DNA of 64,000 nt from Blepharisma japonicum (taxonomy: Eukaryota > Ciliophora > Heterotrichea > Heterotrichida > Blepharismidae): positions 1-64,000 of the forward strand of contig CATKHK010000135.1 of the NCBI GenBank assembly GCA_949751835.1. The letters run 5' to 3'. Under the pieces are notes generated by a model, which was not told where the DNA came from, did no database searches, and worked only from the letters and a program-made list of their open reading frames with translations. Both the position numbers and the translations under genes were made by a program. Of this stretch, positions 24,346 through 35,704 are shown in pieces; positions within the stretch are counted from its first letter, which is position 1, and each line of letters opens with the position of its first letter.

Positions 24346-24617
24346 CAGTATTTATTGCTTATTTAATGCATTTAGCATTATAAAAATATTTTTATTAGAT
24401 TTATTACAATATTTTTAAAATATAAAAATTCTAATTAATCAAAATCAGTAGTTAATTTTATTACTAATTATTTTATCAATAATGTAATAATCCATTACAA
24501 AATTTTAAATTTTACTTTTATATTACAGTAATAATCTTTAAAGAAATAGCAGAAGCGCATCGATGAATTTCAGGATTTTATAGTTGAAAAATTTTAAAAC
24601 TAATGATCTTAGGAATA
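24346..24617. other. 3' spacer of RAP-like C
   Basis: About 270 very AT-rich bases. It does not match the 3' spacers of A and B, so paralogue C came from an earlier or different duplication. Confidence 0.4.
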
Positions 24618-27600
24618 TTAAATATTAAGAAATTGCTTGATTCCTCTTTTCTCTATCTCGTTTATCTCAGTTTTATTAAGAATATGTAAGTTTTTTAATT
24701 TTCCATGCATCTGATTTTTATGCATATAAAATTCTCCTCTTAAAATTTTTGAACGATATAGAAGTATGGAATTAGTAACAGGCCATAAAGCTGCATTTGC
24801 ATTTGGAATATAAAAAGGTATCCAAATTCCATCAAGAAATGCCCCAGCTTTTACTTCAAGATTTGCTTTATTGAATAATGATTCAATAATACTGATAAGT
24901 GGCTTATCAATTCCAAAATGCTCAAAATAATCAATATCATGCAAATATTGTAGCGCATTTTGTTTAAGAAACTCTACTCCTTTATAATCTGGGTGCGCTC
25001 TAAAATGATTTTCAAGTAAAAGGTGTTTAAAAGTTGGTAGTTTGAACTCCAAATATTTACTGTTTTCTATATGTCTCATAATGACTGATTTATTAGCTTG
25101 AAAAGTAACCAGCCCATATATTCAGTTGATATACTCTGCATTATTTTCAAATACAATTTGTTGATCTTCTGCATAATATATGAGTTTATTAGCCATTTCG
25201 TTTGCTCAATTCTCTTTTTCAAATCTTAATTCTGCTAAGCATGAAATAGTTTCTGCTAAATAAGCTGAGCTGAATCTGTCTTGTTTATTGCAGACTGCTA
25301 AAACTGCATTTTTATCCGATAATCCTACAGTTTTAATTTTTTCTATGAGCTTTTCTCTTGAATTCTCATTATTGCTTCCTTTTTGACAGTTCTGTATTAC
25401 ATAAGCAAAGTCTAAATCCACAAGTAAGTTTTTATGAGCTAAATTAAGCAAATCATAAAGCAATGGGAATCTTAATCTTGGAGTATTATATAAAATCAAG
25501 TCTTTTGTTAGAGTTATTAAAGTGTTATATAACTCTAGATGATTATTGACATTCAATTTAGAAAGCTTATTAATCGTCGAAATCAGACACGGAATACTAT
25601 TTAATCCTGAAGATCGGACAACTTTTTTTAATAAGTCTATGATATAGTTATCAATTTCTTTTGTTTCTGGATGATATCAGTATCTATAGAGAAGTGAAGT
25701 GAATTTTTTAAGATCTAAGTCTTCATTTAAAACTTGTTTTATTATTTTTTCCCTTAGTTTCGAATCAGTACATTTTGAAGAAATAGCCAGCATGCTTAAT
25801 AGATCAGATTTATTCATATAGCCATAATCAGAAAAAACAAGATCAGCTAGTTCTGGTTCTAATACTCCAAGTAATGATGCACAGCTGAGCATTTTAATAT
25901 GATTTTTACTAAAAATAGCATCTAAGGACAAATCTTTTAACCTATTGCATGCATCAGCAAATAAATTTTTAAGTAAATTGCAGTCAGAATTATCAAAAAG
26001 ATACATAAATACTTCAGCTTGTGTATATATGAGATTATCATTTAATAAATAATAAGAATCCATTCTGTTTAGGATTCGAGCAAAATCATTTAGAATTTGA
26101 ACATCTTGCACTCCATAAATTCTTTGCATAGCTGCACCTATTCACAATACAGAAAGCTTTTTTTGAAAAGTTTTGAGCAAAAAGATGATTGCCTCAAAAG
26201 GTCCTTGATAATATCTAATTGCTTTTAAAACAGCTTCATCAGAAAAATTATTTTTATTTTCAATTACAAAATCTTCCCACTTTTCAGGATCAGATTCATA
26301 AAACATCATAGAGAAAAATAAGCTGCGATGATTATTGAAAAGTCTTGTGGTTGAATCAAAAATTACATTTTGCAAAGGCTTTAAAGCTTTAAATAGTCTT
26401 GAGTTATATTCTCTATCATAAAGTAGAGCTATAAACAATCTAAAATTATCATCTTTTTCAGTAATGAACTTTTTAATGTCTTCAATTAAAAATTCTTTTA
26501 TTTCATGTAGGCCATTCTGCTTATAGTTCTTTGTCAAAGCAATATTAATCAAAATATTAATTTTGATTCGAATTTTCATATCTTTTATTTTACTATCATT
26601 CATTCTTTCTGAAAGTAAGTCTGTCAAGGGAAAAAGTTTTCCTTCTTTATTCACACATATCCATGATGCTTTTTGGAGGAGTTCTAAGCTTTCTAAGACC
26701 AAAAATCGGCAACTATTTATTCGATCTGCTAATTTCAGCGCAGTTTGGTAGTCAAGAATCGGTTTCATTACGTCAAGTATTATTTTCAAATTTTTAAAGT
26801 CTATTGACTCGCATGACAATTTCTCTTTAATCATCATTGAACTTTTTGAAACTATTTTATCAATAATAGGATTATATTTTATATCTTCTTTTAAAAGTGA
26901 AATCAGTTCAGCTAAAATTTCTACAGGCTGATAGTTGTCGAGTAAATTTTTAAATTGCTCTAATGCACAATAATACATTTTGAAGCTGACACCATTACTT
27001 TTCTTATAAAACTTGATGATTGAAAGCAGCTCATTTTCTTTTCATCTTGGCAAAGTATATTCAATTAATTTGACAAACTCGGATAAATAATCTATTAGAA
27101 AGACATTAGATTTACCACTTAAAGTATCTAAAATTTTGGCTAAATATTTTGTATCAAGCTTTTCTTGATTTAGCTCAAATATTTTATCCATGCAGACACA
27201 GAATCATTTTCTCTTTGAAGTGTAAATCAAATCTCCGAATCCTATAAAAATTTGCGAAATTTCTTCTAATGTTAGTGGGCTATCAGCAATTTTTTCAATC
27301 TCATTTTCTAGTGCTTCTATTTTTATTCCTTGAGGCGCCAAATTTTCATAAATTGATAAAATTTGCTTTCGATCAAAAGATTTGCGCCTTATAAGTTCGT
27401 TTATGCGTGAAACCAATATTTTCTTTTTCTCTATTCGTAAACTTGTAATGTATGATCATACATTGGAGTTAGCACATCAATCAGAAAAATCGACGATACT
27501 TTGGAAATCAAGTTTATCAAGGTTAAGGATTACTTCATTTCTTATTTCAAGAAGCTTTTTTGAGGCTTCTAATTGAAATTTTTGTGGTAAATCTTTTGCA

Positions 27601-27785
27601 ATTTTAAGTGTGTATGAAAGCATTGGCAAAGAAGTTTTAGAGACATCTATGCTGTCAAGAAATGCTTCTAAAGATTTAGAATTCGAAAATTTCATATCAA
27701 TTATAGCCTTTTCTGCACTACGCTGAGGTGTAAATACTGAATACGAGCGAGACAAATTCTTGAAAAGAAATCTAAGCCTCAGCAT
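24618..27785 (-). CDS. RAP-like mitochondrial RNA-binding protein, paralogue C
   Basis: 1,055 residues in one frame with UGA Trp codons (for example at 25677, 26142, 27042 and 27204). Both long gaps between standard-code pieces that I checked contain no TAA or TAG. The presequence-like start is MLRLRFLFKNLSRSYSVF. The C-terminal RAP-like segment reads FLDGIWIPFYIPNANAALWP and later RGEFYMHKNQMHGKL, so the proposed RAP residues are kept although overall similarity to A and B is lower. It is the most diverged of the three. About 130 bases of its 5' flank share blocks with that of A and not with that of B. Confidence 0.6.
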
Positions 27786-28237
27786 TTATATTATGGCTGA
27801 ATGCAATTTATAAAATATTATAGTTGATATTTTTTAGATTTTTAGTTTTCAATTAAGACTTTCTCTTAAATTGTTATTTAATCACCTACGGTCTTTAGGG
27901 CAGCACCCACGCGAGCCAATTTCGAAGAATATAACATGGTCTAAAATGGGCTTTTATAAGAATAAAATTATTACAATTGTCATCTAAAATCATCAAGTCC
28001 TACTGGATAAACAGAACCAAAACTCTAATAGAGAAGATATATATTAAAATCGTTCTCTCTGGCAGTAAAAATTAAATATATCTAAAGAGATATCGAAATT
28101 ATGAGGAAAATATTCTAGTAGATTCGCATTAGCCCCTTGAGATTATTTAAGTTAGAGCACATTTAAAACTTTATATAGATAGTGCAGCGGAATTAACATT
28201 TTATTTAAGTATCATAGTTATATAAGATAGGATAAAT
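27786..28237. promoter_or_regulatory. Divergent promoter region RAP-like C / Kp8
   Basis: About 450 bases between divergent genes. The part near 27955-28030 (gaataaaattatt, then actggataaacagaacc) is shared with the upstream region of RAP-like A and is a candidate promoter element of that family. Confidence 0.5.
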
Positions 28238-29089
28238 ATGAAAATTAGTTGATTAATTGATAAAGAAGCTGACCAAAATGAAGTTGAATCAAAATACCTA
28301 TGATATTTAAAAGAAAACATCACAATTCGAATTAACCTATCTACATTTACAGTAGATTTTTCTCAGCCACTTGAGGATAATACCCAAATCGCATATCGCA
28401 TGGCTATTCCAAATAATCGAGTTTATGGTATTAAAAAAAAACAAAATTCTAAGTATCTGTTCATATTAGATGAAATTTTTAATAGCACGAAAATAGAAAC
28501 TTTTATAGACCCCTCTCTTCAGCGCAATTCTATATCTTGCTTCTATGATGACTCAATATTTTTTTTTGAACACTGTCGTGATTGAAGAAGCACAGAAATT
28601 TGGAGAGCTAAACGATATATAATTTCTCAAAATAAGTGAGCCTATTTATCTGGTTTGCCTTCTATTGCGCCATTTTGCTCATGCACTGGAATTTCTCAAA
28701 AAATAATTATAGCTGTCAATAAATCTGGATGATTTTCAATATGGATATATGATATAATATTGGATTCCTATAGTCGGCATTTTCCATTCCAGAAATGATT
28801 TCAAGTAATGCCTAATCAAATATTTATTAAAAGTCAATGCAAAATTTATTTGATATTGTTTTCAAATGAAATTTATGCCTGTGATGATCCTTTATCTGAA
28901 TGAAAATTAGTTTTAAAATATGACGGAATAAAAATAGGGGATGAATTTCGTATGCGGGCTTATTATGAAGGGTCAATTTATTACCTTAGAAATTCAATAA
29001 TATATAAATTTGATTTGTCTAAATCCACACCAATAGCAGTTGGAAATTTAAGCAAGCATTTAATTAATAAAAAAATTAAAAGGATTTAA
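28238..29089 (+). CDS. Kelch-like propeller protein Kp8 (DQNEIES family)
   Basis: 283 residues with seven UGA and two TGG Trp codons, tied with Kp15 for the highest UGA count, so almost invisible under the standard code. Motif DKEADQNEVESKYLW. Landmarks: IPNNRVYGIK, LFILDEIFN, SCFYDDSIFFFE, RYIISQNKW, CSCTGISQKIIIAV, IWIYDIILDSYSRH, SQCKIYLIL, DDPLSEWKL, YYEGSIYYLRNS and IYKFDLSK. The first blade lacks the loop of about 10 residues found in Kp3 and Kp4. A fragment of a close copy lies at 24.2 kb. Confidence 0.87.
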
Positions 29090-29519
29090 ATAATTACTAC
29101 AGCAATATTCTCAAATAAAGAAGATATATTTAGCTATTTCATACATTGGATTTAAGAAATTATTTTGTATCAAAAATGTTGGTTTAGAGAAATTCTGGGC
29201 TCATAGCCAATCTGGATAAATATATTTAATATAAAACTTTAAATGCTATTAATTTAATGTTGGTTCCTGATTGATAAGGCTATTAGCTACATACAAAATT
29301 ACATTTGTGATGTGATTTGTTAGATTGGAATTTCATTGTGGATCTAAAATTTACCACTAAATCAATAAGAAAGCTTTTCGTCTATCCTTGGGTTAGTATT
29401 ATTTTGCTTATAATGATAATATTATATTTTAAATTGAATAAAAGAATTTAGCTAAAATTTATGATTTAAATTGTAATTAATAAAAATGCAAATTTATTAT
29501 TTAAAGCTGATAAAATAAT
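29090..29519. other. Spacer Kp8-Kp9
   Basis: 430 AT-rich bases. The last ~35 bases (aaatttattatttaaagctg, then ATG soon after) are an early form of the leader shared by Kp9-Kp15. Confidence 0.45.
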
Positions 29520-30371
29520 ATGAAACTAGATCAACTAGTTGAAAAAGTTGCTGATCAAAATGGGGTTGAGTCAAAATATCTATGATATTGCCGTTACCCA
29601 TATCCAAAAAACATATTTCGTATTAATCTATCCACTCTGAAGATTGACCTTTCTGTGACATTATTACATCTCACCCATATTAGGCATTTCCAGATTCTCC
29701 CTGACAACAATTTATTTGGTGTTAATGTAAATCGATCTCAACGCCTATTCATATCAGATGATAATTTTAACACTCAACCTCTAAAGCTTCCAAAGAATAA
29801 TGACTTATTTGACATTGATTATATAGATATAGCCTCGTGCTTTTATGATGACTCAATTTTTTTCTTCGAGCAGGGTGATGATTTTTACAGGAATGAAAAT
29901 AACAGTTTTTATTGATTTAAAAGATACTCTCTGTCTCAAAAGAGGTGGACGAGCTTAGCAACTCCTTCTTTCTATATTTTATCTTCATGTATTGGATATA
30001 ATCAAAAGATCCTCATTTCTAATGGAAACTCAGGAATATGAGTTTATGATATAATTTTGAACTCCTACAGTGAATTTTGCAAAAATATTTTTCCAGTAGA
30101 ATCATCAAAAATATTCATTAAAAATTGTGGAAAAGTATATATAATAAATCAATCTTTTCCTCATTGAATTTACTCTTGTGAAGGCAATTTATTAGATTGA
30201 ACTTTTATTTGTGAATCCCAATATTCCTTTCAACTTGGTTATTTCCTAAAATTTTACTATCATGCGTATTATGAAGGATCAGTTTATTATCTTAGTGATT
30301 CCTCTTTATTTAAATTTGATTTGAAAAAGTTAACGCTAGCAAGATTAAATAATTATAGAGAATTGAAATAA
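29520..30371 (+). CDS. Kelch-like propeller protein Kp9 (DQNEIES family)
   Basis: 283 residues with five UGA and one TGG Trp codons. It belongs to a subgroup with Kp10 and Kp15 that starts MKLDQLVEKVADQNGVESKY or similar. Landmarks: LPDNNLFGVNVN, LFISDDNFN, SCFYDDSIFFFE, RYSLSQKRW, SSCIGYNQKILIS, GIWVYDIILNSYS, NCGKVYIIN, CEGNLLDWTF, YYEGSVYYLSDS and LFKFDLKKL. The blade-4 aspartates (CDDPLSEW in other groups) are replaced by CEGNL-DW. Confidence 0.88.
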
Positions 30372-30534
30372 AATGAGTGTATTAAGCTTTATATAATCAT
30401 TTGAATTTAATTTAACACTATTATACTGATTTATTATATATCTTTAAGGATATTGCCCTTAGCTAAAATTTATCTTCTAAGTTGTAATTAAATAAAAATA
30501 CAAGATTTATTATTTTAGGCTGTTGAAAATAAAT
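30372..30534. promoter_or_regulatory. Short spacer and leader of Kp10
   Basis: Only 163 bases separate Kp9 from Kp10. The final ~40 bases carry the conserved leader (caagatttattatttt, then ggctgttgaaaataaat before ATG). Confidence 0.55.
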
Positions 30535-31398
30535 ATGAAGCTAGATCAACTTGTTGAAAAAGTTACTGATCAAAATGAAATCGAGTCAAAATATCTATGA
30601 TATTGCTCTCGCCCATATCCAAAAAACATATTTCGTATTAATCTATCCACACAGAAGGTTGACCTTTCAAAGAAATTATTAAAACTCACCCATATTAGGC
30701 ATTTCCTCATTCTCCCTGACAACAATTTATTTGGTGTTAATGTAAATCGATCTCAACGCCTATTCATATCAGATGATAACTTTAACACTCAACCTATAAA
30801 GCTTTCAAAGCATAATGACTTATTTGACATTGATTCTATAGATATAACCTCGTGCTTTTATGATGATTCAATTTTTTTCTTCGAGCAGGGTGACGATTTT
30901 TACCAAGATTTAATTGAGAATGGAAATAACAATTTTTATTGATTTAAAAGATACTCTCTGTCTCAAAAGATGTGGACGAGCTTAGCAACTCCTTCTTTCT
31001 ATGATTTAACTTCATGTATTGGATTCAACCAAAAGATCCTTATTTCTAATGAAAGCTCAGGAATATGAGTTTATGATATAATTTTGGACTCTTACAGTAA
31101 ATTTTGCACAAATATTTTTCCAGCAAAATCATCAAAAATTCTGATTAAAAATTCTGGAAAAGTATATATATTAAATCAATCGAGTCCTTATTCAATTTAC
31201 TCTTGTGAAGGCAATTTATCTGATTGAACTTTTGTTTGCGAATTCAAAAATTCTATTCAAATCAATTATTCCCTAAAATTTTGCTATCATGCATACTATG
31301 AAGGATCAATTTATCATCTTAGTGATTCCTCTTTATTTAAATTTGATTTGAAAAATTTTGAAATAACAGAAGTAAATAATTATAGAGAATTGAAATAA
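30535..31398 (+). CDS. Kelch-like propeller protein Kp10 (DQNEIES family)
   Basis: 287 residues with four UGA and one TGG Trp codons. Sister of Kp9: the DNA is close through the first ~400 bases, with a 4-codon insertion in the loop after FFEQGDDFYQD. The last strand reads LFKFDLKNFEITEVNN. Its 3' end and downstream DNA were copied to about 43.93 kb, where only the last ~80 coding bases remain. Kp9 and Kp10 lie in the same direction 163 bases apart. Confidence 0.88.
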
Positions 31399-32439
31399 AA
31401 ATAGTGTATTAAGCCTTATATAATTATTTGAGTTTAAGTTAACTCTATTATACGATTGATTATAGATCTTTAAGGGTATTGTACTTAATTTAAAAAGCAA
31501 TCTAACAATATATTTTATATTGTAATAAGACTGAGCAAGATCAGGTTTTAATTTTATGACTTTCTTATGTCATTTCATTGCTCTAATTTATCTATTTAAT
31601 TTTATAAGATCTGCTCCTTATTAAAATAAATCTCATTATAATCAAAAATATTAGCCTTAGTATAAATTATATACTTATATGCTTTAAAAAGTATTTCTGT
31701 ATAGATATATTTAATATAAAATTTAAAATGTTATTAGCTCGGTAATAATTTTGATTAATAAGCTTATTTGCTTAATTAAAAGATTCTCTTGTGATGCAAA
31801 TTAGAGATTAAACTTTTCTTCATGGATTTGAAAATTTGCTATCTTATATAATTATTATTATTATTATTATTATTTTGCATAGCCTTATTTTATCTGTGGC
31901 TATTACGTTTTTTTAATCGTAAAATATTGCATAATTAATAATAATCCTTTGAATAAATGTTATTGAAAAAGCTGATTAATTAAAGGTTTTTAGAGGTAGC
32001 ATTATAATTTTCTTCATATATTCATATTATTACTATTAAAGCAGCAAAGGAGTTTATAGCGATATCCTTAAGCTATTATTATTCATTAAATATTATGATA
32101 GGTAAATTTATATCTTGCACTTTTCTTTTTTATATTAGTAATTTTTTGAACTTATTATACCTCAACACCATTATAATTAATCTTCGTAGTCCTCTTTTAC
32201 CTTCCCATAAAATTCCTTTTTTTAATTCGAATCAAAGTAAATGCTACTTATATCCTCAAATCTAAAAGTTTCGTAGTGTGCTTGCTACACGCATTATCAT
32301 AGATACCTTTTGTGTAATGAATATGTTTTAAAAAATCAAAATTTTATTTAATTAATTGGATATTTAGAACTAATATTATATTCAATTTTAAATTGATAAA
32401 ATAAAATTAATTAAGGTTTTAAGTTGCAATTAAATAACA
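31399..32439. other. Spacer Kp10-Kp11 with duplicated sequence
   Basis: About 1 kb without a gene. From ~31910 on it matches 33845-34370 base for base over long runs, and parts match ~44345-44690. A simple (ATT)n run is at 31851-31876. The shared DNA includes the string gtgtgcttgctacacgc, which has short inverted symmetry (gtgt / acac). Confidence 0.55.
31851..31876 (+). repeat. (ATT)n simple repeat
   Basis: Eight to nine ATT triplets in a row. A shorter, impure version lies at about 44300 in the duplicated copy of this spacer. Confidence 0.85.
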
Positions 32440-32479
32440 ATACAAAATTTATTGTTATTTAAGTCTGTTGAAAATAAAT
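32440..32479 (+). promoter_or_regulatory. Conserved leader motif of Kp9-Kp15 group
   Basis: The bases aaaatttattgttatttaag followed by tctgttgaaaataaat lie directly before the ATG. Near-copies precede Kp10 (30496-30534), Kp12 (34371-34410), Kp13 (44695-44734), Kp14 (46310-46348) and Kp15 (48988-49023). Kp9 has a weaker form. Distance to the ATG is nearly constant, so this is probably the core promoter plus a very short 5' leader. Conservation may partly reflect recent duplication. Confidence 0.55.
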
Positions 32480-33343
32480 ATGAAACTCGAAGAATTTGCT
32501 GATACAGCTATTGATCAAAATGAGATTGAATCAAAGTATCTATGATTATGACATGCTAGCCATAGACCAAAAACCGTATACCGTATTAGTCTATCCTCAC
32601 AAGAGATTGATTTTTCTAAGAAATTATTAGATCCTCCTTATACTAATCATTTCCAGATTCTCCCTAACAACAAGCTATTTGGGGTTCATGTAAATAATTC
32701 TCAATACCTATCCACATTGGATGATAACTTTAACATCAAATATATAGACGTTCCAAAGCATAACGGTTTATTTCATCTTTATCCTCTAGATGTAGCTTCA
32801 CGCTTTTATGATGACTCAATTTTTCTATTCGAGTATGGTGGTATTTTAAACAGAGAAAATTTAAAAGATGGAATAAGTGATTTCTATGTATTTAAAAGAT
32901 ACTCTCTGACTCAAAATAAGTGAAGGAGCTTGACTACTCCTCCTTTCTCTTCTGTAGCTTCATGCATTGGATTCAACCAAAAGATCCTCATTTCTGATGG
33001 AAGCTCAGGAATATGAGTTTATGATATAATTTTGGATTCTTACAGTCAATTTTGTACAAATATTTTTAAAAAATATTCACCAAAAATATTCATTAAAAAT
33101 TGTGGAAAAGTATATATAATAAATCAATCGACTCCATTTTCAATTTACTCTTGTGAAGGCAATTTATCAGATTGAACTTTTGTTCACAAATCTAATTCTT
33201 TTGAAATGAGTTTCTTTGATAAATTTTTCTATTTTGCGTATTATGAAGGGTCAATTTATTACCTTAGCTATTCCATGCTATTTAAATTTGATTTGAAAGA
33301 GTTGAAGGTAACAAAATTAGAGGATTTTAAAAATATAAAATAA
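32480..33343 (+). CDS. Kelch-like propeller protein Kp11 (DQNEIES family)
   Basis: 287 residues. All five Trp codons seen are UGA, two of them close together (YLWLW) after the family motif. Subgroup Kp11-Kp14 starts MKLEE.ADKAIDQNEIESKY (here ADTAIDQNEIES). Landmarks: LPNNKLFGVHVNNS, LDDNFNIKYIDVP, SRFYDDSIFLFE (blade-2 Cys replaced by Arg), RYSLTQNKW, SCIGFNQKILIS, GIWVYDIILDSYSQF, NCGKVYIIN, CEGNLSDWTF and YYEGSIYYLSYS. Ends in a short basic tail. Confidence 0.88.
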
Positions 33344-34370
33344 AAATAAATTATTTAATTCTTCTTATATAATATATATTTAAATTTATTCTATTAATTT
33401 AGCAGGGATACTTTTTTAGAAATTTCATCACAATGCGTTAAAGAGAAATATTAATTTAAAAATTGGATGATCTATATTTGCTAGTTTTTCTGTTCTAATT
33501 AACTTATCAGAATTGCCACATTACCATATTTGACGGCGATAAAATGCTGATACCTGAAATTATCTTTACATCTATTAAAAGATGGAATACTCATGTGATT
33601 GCAGCTGCCCTAGCTCTTCTCCAAAAAATCAGCAAAAGTGGAACTGTGAGAAGATACGTTCAACCAAATATCGAGCAATGATGAAATAAATGTCACTCAA
33701 TTCAAATTCATTGAGTGTAATTGAAGATGGAAGCCTTGTCAAGCAAAGTTTATTTTATTATCTAAGAGAAAATTTATTTATTAAAAATAGTTTTATTAGC
33801 CACTGGCAAATTCTATATTATGCATCTATGATAACATATTTTTTTATTGGTAAAATATGGCAAAATTAATAATAATCTTTTGAATAAATTTGATTGAAAA
33901 AGCTGATTAATTAAAGTATTTTAGAGGTAGCATTATAATTTTCATCATATATTCATATTATTACTACTAAAGCAGCAAAGGAGTTTATAGCGATATCCTT
34001 AAGCTATTATTATTCATTAAATATTATGATAGGTTAATTTATATCTTGCAATTTTCTTTTTTATATTAGTAATTTTTTTGCACTATTATACCTCAACACC
34101 ATTATAATTAGTCTTCATAGTCCTCTTTTACCTTCCCATAAAATTCCATTTTTTTACTCAGAATCAAAGTAAATGCTACTTATATCCTCAAATCCAAAAA
34201 TTTCGTAGTGTGCTTGCTACACGCATTATCATAGATACCTTTTGTGTAATGAATATGTTTTAAAAAATCAAAATTTTATTTAATTAATCGGATATTTAGA
34301 GGTAATATTATATTCAATTTTAAATTGATAAAATAAAATTAATTAAGGTTTTAAGTTGCAATTAATAAAA
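33344..34370. other. Spacer Kp11-Kp12: 300-base 3' element plus duplicated 5' spacer
   Basis: Holds the conserved ~300-base element (33465-33765) and then the 5' spacer of the next unit. No gene was recognised in it. Confidence 0.55.
33465..33765 (+). repeat. ~300-base conserved 3' element, copy 1
   Basis: A less AT-rich block found downstream of Kp11, Kp12, Kp13 and Kp14 only. It contains gacggcg, agctgccctag and gtggaactgtg strings, then an 8-base inverted repeat (cactcaat 33694-33701, attgagtg 33710-33717) around an 8-base loop. Its end reads caagcaaagtttattttatt. No open frame is kept in all copies. It could be a relic gene, a non-coding RNA or a small mobile element. Confidence 0.6.
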
Positions 34371-34410
34371 ATATAAAATTTATTGTTATTTAAGTCTGTT
34401 GAAAATAAAT

Positions 34411-35271
34411 ATGAAACTCGAAGAACTTGCTGATAAAGCTATTGATCAAAATGAGATTGAATCAAAGTATCTATGATTATTGCCTGCTTACCAAAGTCTA
34501 AAAACCGTATACCGTATTAGTCTATCCTCACAAGAGATTGATTTTTCTAAGAAATTATTAGATTTCTCTAATATTAAGCATTTCCAGATTCTCCCTAACA
34601 ACAAGCTATTTGGGATTAATGAAAATTATTATCAATACCTATCCACATTGGATGATAACTTTAATATCAAATATATAGACGTTCCAAAGCATAACGATAT
34701 ATTTGATATTAATCCTCTAGATATAGCTTCACGCTTTTATGATGACTCAATTTTTCTATTCGAGTATGGTCGTGTTTATCACAGAGAAAATAATATTGGA
34801 ATAAGTGATTTCTTTGTATTTAAAAGATACTCTCTAACTCAAAATAAGTGAAGGAGCTTGACTACTCCTCCTTTCTCTTCTGTAGCTTCATGCATTGGAT
34901 TCAACCAAAAGATCCTCATTTCTGATGGAACCCCAGGAATATGAGTTTATGATATAATTTTGGATTCTTACAGTCAATTTTGTACAAGTATTTTTAAAAA
35001 ATATTCATCAAAAGTATTCATTAAAAATTGTAGAAAAGTATATATAATAAATCAATCGATTCCAAATTCAATTTACTCTTGTGAAGGCAATTTATCAGAT
35101 TGAACTTTTGTTCACAAATCTAATTCTTTTGAAATGAGTTTCTATGATAAATTTTTCTATTTTGCGTATTATGAAGGGTCAATTTATTACCTTAGTAATT
35201 CCATGCTATTTAAATTTGATTTGAAAGAGTTGAAGGTAACAAAATTAGAGGATTTTAAAAATATAAAATAA
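34411..35271 (+). CDS. Kelch-like propeller protein Kp12 (DQNEIES family)
   Basis: 286 residues with four UGA Trp codons. Near twin of Kp11. Clusters of replacements lie in the surface loops (LPAYQSLKTV after the motif, ENYYQYLS, YGRVYHRENN), while strands such as SRFYDDSIFLFE and KRYSLTQNKW are unchanged. A Cys-Arg replacement in NCRKVYIIN alters a blade-4 turn that reads NCGKVYIIN in Kp11. Loop-centred change is what one expects if the propeller face binds varied partners. Confidence 0.88.
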
Positions 35272-35400
35272 AAATAAATTATTTATTTCTTCTTATATAA
35301 TTTTATATATTTAAATTTATTCTATTAATTGTAGCAGGAATACTTTGTTATAAACATTTCATCACAATGCGTTAAAGAGAAATATTAATTTAAAAAATTG
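35272..35400. other. Short 3' spacer of Kp12
   Basis: AT-rich and matches 33344-33465. It leads into the 300-base element. Confidence 0.4.
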
Positions 35401-35698
35401 GATGATCTATATTTGCTAGTTTTTCTGTTCTAATGGAAGGATCAGAATTGTCACATTATCATTTTTGACGGCGGCAAAATGCTGATACCTGAAATTATCT
35501 TTACATCTATTAAAAGATGGAATACTCATGTGATAGTAGCTGCCCTAGCTCTTCTCCAAAAAAAAGCAAAAGTGGAACTGTGAGAAGATACGTTCAACCA
35601 AATATCGAGCAATGATGAAATGAATGTCACTCAATTCAAATTCATTGAGTATATTTAAGATGGAAACCTTGTCAAGCAAAGTTTATTTTATTATCTAA
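35401..35698 (+). repeat. ~300-base conserved 3' element, copy 2
   Basis: Same block as at 33465. Its right end (tttattttattatcta) is the exact border where the ISWI-type pseudogene sequence starts, so the unit boundary is sharp here. Confidence 0.6.
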
Positions 35699-35704
35699 CA
35701 ATAA

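Larger units (their letters stand above)
31910..33765 (+). repeat. Kelch duplication unit 1 (contains Kp11)
   Basis: A ~1.85 kb unit: 5' spacer, leader, Kp11, then a ~300-base 3' element. It is repeated directly at 33845-35695 and, with more differences, at 44345-46017 and 46025-47635. Confidence 0.8.
33845..35695 (+). repeat. Kelch duplication unit 2 (contains Kp12)
   Basis: Direct copy of unit 1 with the same internal order. Differences are scattered single bases and a few short indels, and spacer and gene look about equally diverged, so the event was recent or the units convert one another. Confidence 0.8.

Noticed and set aside
15276-27785. Rows of small separate minus-strand genes (60-370 residues each)
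   Set aside because: All lie in one frame and are parted only by UGA, which is Trp here; the gaps I read base by base have no TAA or TAG. They are three long genes.
31399-34370. gtgtgcttgctacacgc string as a transposon end
   Set aside because: It occurs once per unit in the same place and without paired inverted ends; better explained as part of the duplicated spacer.
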